A stretch of DNA of 64,000 bases, from the NCBI GenBank assembly GCA_000827325.1, contig KN832884.1, positions 780,953-844,952 of the forward strand. The letters run 5' to 3'. The notes under the pieces were generated by a model that saw nothing but the letters and a program-made list of their open reading frames with translations, had not been told where the DNA came from and ran no database searches. Shown here piece after piece: positions 61,374 to 64,000 of this stretch. A program made the translations under genes and the position numbers. How positions within the stretch are numbered: the first letter of the stretch is position 1; the number at the start of each line of letters is the position of its first letter. Source of the DNA: Oidiodendron maius Zn. Its lineage: Eukaryota > Ascomycota > Leotiomycetes > Myxotrichaceae.

Positions 61374-64000
61374 ATGTCATTAAATTCACTACACACCGGC
61401 TCCGCAGCTGCAAGTGATAGCCAGCGCGCGAGACTCTTGAAAAGCCTGGAGTATGAGTTGATGAACGAGCGGCGCGCCAATGTAAAGGGATCTTATAACG
61501 AGACATTTCGTTGGATCTTCGATCCGACGAAGACGACAAGGGAGGACAAGATTGATATAAACAAGCACACACCTTATGAGTGTGAAGGCGATAGTGCGGG
61601 AGGGACCGAATTGGAGAGTTATGATCAATTGGGATCTGAGCCATGGGATAGCCTTTCGGACTGGCTTAAGTCCGAGAGCGATACTTATTGGATTAGCGGG
61701 AAAGCCGGGTCCGGTAAGAGCTGTTTGATGAAGTTTATTGAGTCGAGCCCAGAGACCCGGAAGGCCCTGGAGGTCTGGGCTCCAAGCATAACAATCTTGT
61801 CGCACTACTTCTGGAAGCCAGGGCAGATGATGCAGAAGAGCATCAAAGGGATGCTTTGCTCTTTAGTTTATCAAGCTCTGTCGAGAAGTCCAGAAGCTCT
61901 TGACTTAACGTTATCGACATTCAGCGGAGTGGTAGGATCCAAGGAGGCGGTTGCCGACTGGTCTGTCGAAGAACTGAGCTCTATTTGCATGGCGACTCTG
62001 GGACGCTACCCACAAGCAATATGCGTAGTGATTGACGGACTCGATGAGCTGTGTGACGAAGACGACCAGTCTGAACTATTGGAAATTGTTAATAAGCTTA
62101 GCACGAACCAAAACATCAAGGTCTGCGTCGCTAGTCGAGCTGAGCCGCTTCTGAAAGACCACCTCAGCAGACATCCGCGCCTCAAACTCCAAGACTTGAC
62201 CGCCAAAGATATGTCCCAATATGCCAAAGCGCAGCTCCTGCCACTATTTAGTGTTCGTCATATTGATCCCGATACGCAGAAGATGATCATTTGGCGCCTT
62301 GTTCACAAGGCTCAAGGCGTCTTCCCATGGCTACACCTAGTGGTCCGGCGCTTACGCGATTCCGAGCCGGAAGAAGACTTGTTGCAATACCTTGAAAGGC
62401 TGCCTTGTGAGGTATTAGAGCTTTATAGAGATATTTGGAACAATCCGGCTGCGGCCCGGTACCTCAACTTCGTGATCAGCAACAAACGGTTAATGGACAC
62501 ATCATGGGAGACATTTGCAAATCACTATATCAACGACATGATCGGTAATGACATGTCGGTATTACATATGGTTGCAACTACCGACAAAGCTATACAGAGA
62601 GCGCTTCTCAAAGACCGAGACTCTCTCTCCCGACATCTACGGGATCAAATTCAGGAAGCATGTGAAAAGACTGAGAAGGATATCGAGGCTCAGTGCGCCG
62701 GTCTACTGGAGATCTCCGCCTCCGTCACCTTTTCGGGTATCATCAGCCTTGCATATCGAAAGATAAAGTTCATACACAGGAGCGCATACGATTTTTTAAC
62801 TAATACTTCAGAAGGCCTTCAAATTCGAGACTGCGACCCAGCCTCCGAGGACGAGCGGTGGCTAAGCATCACTAAGGGGTACCTAGGTCTGGCGCAAACT
62901 GGCAAACTCGGAACCATGGGCCATATAAACCGGGCCCTCGCGCCGCTGTCCCGCTTAGCCGTTCCAAAATTGCAGCCAAAGATAGACAGAGTACTGGCTA
63001 TCTGCCAGAGATGGTACCGCCGTCGTGTCCTGCGTCTGCTCCCAGGCTTGCTGTCTTGGACTCCTAAAGGCAGGCAGGATAGGCTATCTCCTCCATTTCT
63101 AGTACTCGCCGCATACCCCAACTTCCGGGATTTTGTTATCTCCGCCATTGCACGCAGCCCTGACCCTTCGCTAGAGGCTACAATTTTTTTACGACATCTA
63201 AGTGACCGACGGACACGTATATCAGAGAACGTTATCTCGAATGCACATTGCTATCTAGGGCCCTTGCTGCGTCTCGGGGCTGACCCTAACAAGAAGGATA
63301 TCATCCGGCACGATAGATATTCTGGAGAGCTCTGTAGGGGAGCTATAAACTTTGACTCCGCATTCGGCCGTTTCCTGAACGTTGCTGTACAGCAATGCAA
63401 CCGTCACAGGGAGACTCCTTTAAGTGTAGCGGAAGCAGTGGTTAGAAGTTTCATGAGCACAGAGCCCAATCTTGACGACCGTACATCCATTGGTGTCAAA
63501 ATCAGCACGAAAAGGAACGGGACTCATGGCGCTCGCCATACGTCATCGGCAAATGATCCCGATTACTTTGAGCTGTTTTCAAATTTACCTAATCTCTCCG
63601 ATAACATTGCGGATCATGTCTGTTTCATTCTCAGTGTCAACCTAGCATTCTTACTAGACGTCCTTGACAAAAGAACTAGAAAGTTCTTCGGCCAAAATAC
63701 CTCGATTTCTACTTCCATAAACCCTAGCTTTCCTACTAGCCAAGTACAGCCCCATGCCCAAGTCAGGTTCGTGCTACTCATGAAGGGCTCCACAAGAAAG
63801 CGCTACCGGCTTGTAGATGAAAACGTTTATCCAGACTTGGTTCGTATCATAGAGCAGCGGCTTCAGGGCAATAATTCCGAACCTGTCTTCAGTAGTATGG
63901 ACCGGATGGTTGAAAATGTGCTTTCTGAAATCTCCGACAGTACTCGGTATCAGGAAGTAGATTCCGTACTTTCTTTTTTGGCTGAGGAGCAATGCGGTTA
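61374..64000 (+). CDS. NACHT-domain NLR-like protein, 3' end beyond window
   Basis: One uninterrupted frame of 875 codons from ATG 61374 to the window edge, with no stop. A TAA sits directly before the ATG in frame. The first residues match the linker that precedes the NACHT domain in fungal proteins (SLEYELMNERRANVKGSYNETFRWIF). Walker A is GKAGSGKS (residues 109-116), Walker B CVVIDGLDELCD (about 217-228), then a CVASRAEP segment and a helical region around HRSAYDFL. Near residue 640 GADPNKKD hints at an ankyrin-like unit. The usual N-terminal signalling domain of this class is absent from the frame, so an upstream exon, a truncation or a naturally short form are all possible. Likely a non-self recognition protein; repeats may follow downstream. 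Confidence 0.85.
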   Translation, partial: MSLNSLHTGSAAASDSQRARLLKSLEYELMNERRANVKGSYNETFRWIFDPTKTTREDKIDINKHTPYECEGDSAGGTELESYDQLGSEPWDSLSDWLKSESDTYWISGKAGSGKSCLMKFIESSPETRKALEVWAPSITILSHYFWKPGQMMQKSIKGMLCSLVYQALSRSPEALDLTLSTFSGVVGSKEAVADWSVEELSSICMATLGRYPQAICVVIDGLDELCDEDDQSELLEIVNKLSTNQNIKVCVASRAEPLLKDHLSRHPRLKLQDLTAKDMSQYAKAQLLPLFSVRHIDPDTQKMIIWRLVHKAQGVFPWLHLVVRRLRDSEPEEDLLQYLERLPCEVLELYRDIWNNPAAARYLNFVISNKRLMDTSWETFANHYINDMIGNDMSVLHMVATTDKAIQRALLKDRDSLSRHLRDQIQEACEKTEKDIEAQCAGLLEISASVTFSGIISLAYRKIKFIHRSAYDFLTNTSEGLQIRDCDPASEDERWLSITKGYLGLAQTGKLGTMGHINRALAPLSRLAVPKLQPKIDRVLAICQRWYRRRVLRLLPGLLSWTPKGRQDRLSPPFLVLAAYPNFRDFVISAIARSPDPSLEATIFLRHLSDRRTRISENVISNAHCYLGPLLRLGADPNKKDIIRHDRYSGELCRGAINFDSAFGRFLNVAVQQCNRHRETPLSVAEAVVRSFMSTEPNLDDRTSIGVKISTKRNGTHGARHTSSANDPDYFELFSNLPNLSDNIADHVCFILSVNLAFLLDVLDKRTRKFFGQNTSISTSINPSFPTSQVQPHAQVRFVLLMKGSTRKRYRLVDENVYPDLVRIIEQRLQGNNSEPVFSSMDRMVENVLSEISDSTRYQEVDSVLSFLAEEQCG

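Overview
The window looks like nuclear DNA of a filamentous ascomycete (Pezizomycotina). Most genes carry short GT-AG introns of about 45-80 bases with CTAAC-like branch sites. There are four regulators with Zn2Cys6 binuclear clusters, a cutinase, many secreted carbohydrate-active enzymes and two NACHT-type NLR genes. I cannot fix the genus. A helotialean or sordariomycete plant-associated or saprotrophic fungus would fit, but that is only an impression. Gene models were built by hand from splice signals and phase, and nearly all close in frame from start to stop.

Layout. 1-5 kb: the 5' end of an alcohol dehydrogenase/quinone-reductase-like gene and two uncharacterised multi-exon genes. 6-19 kb: a secreted type-B carboxylesterase, a GH127 beta-L-arabinofuranosidase, a secreted GH39-like hydrolase, a C2H2 + Zn2Cys6 regulator and a secreted GH79 beta-glucuronidase. 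20-26.5 kb: a Zn2Cys6 regulator divergent from a dienelactone hydrolase, with an array of TGTCGG motifs midway between their starts, then a second Zn2Cys6 regulator. 27-33 kb: a GPI-anchored cupredoxin, a small double-psi beta-barrel protein and a seven-exon GH106-like alpha-L-rhamnosidase. 36-43 kb: a membrane acyltransferase, a histidine-rich secreted peptide, a cutinase and a secreted protein made of three repeats.

44-53 kb: a MetE-like enzyme, an alpha/beta-barrel protein, a divergent homogentisate dioxygenase, a LovD-like serine hydrolase, a broken sugar transporter and an aldo-keto reductase lacking two catalytic residues. 53-64 kb: an NLR of SesB-like hydrolase + NACHT + near-identical 33-residue HEAT-type repeats, interrupted by a 451-base run of N; a Zn2Cys6 regulator; and a second NACHT gene running off the right edge.

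How the genes may work together. Rhamnosidase, beta-glucuronidase and two arabinose-directed hydrolases are the activities needed to strip rhamnose-glucuronate and arabinose side chains from arabinogalactan proteins or gum-arabic-like polymers. The regulator between GH39 and GH79 and the GC-rich CreA-like motifs upstream suggest an inducible, carbon-repressed locus. This is inference. The NLR pair on the right is independent and belongs to the non-self recognition (heterokaryon incompatibility/immunity) repertoire.
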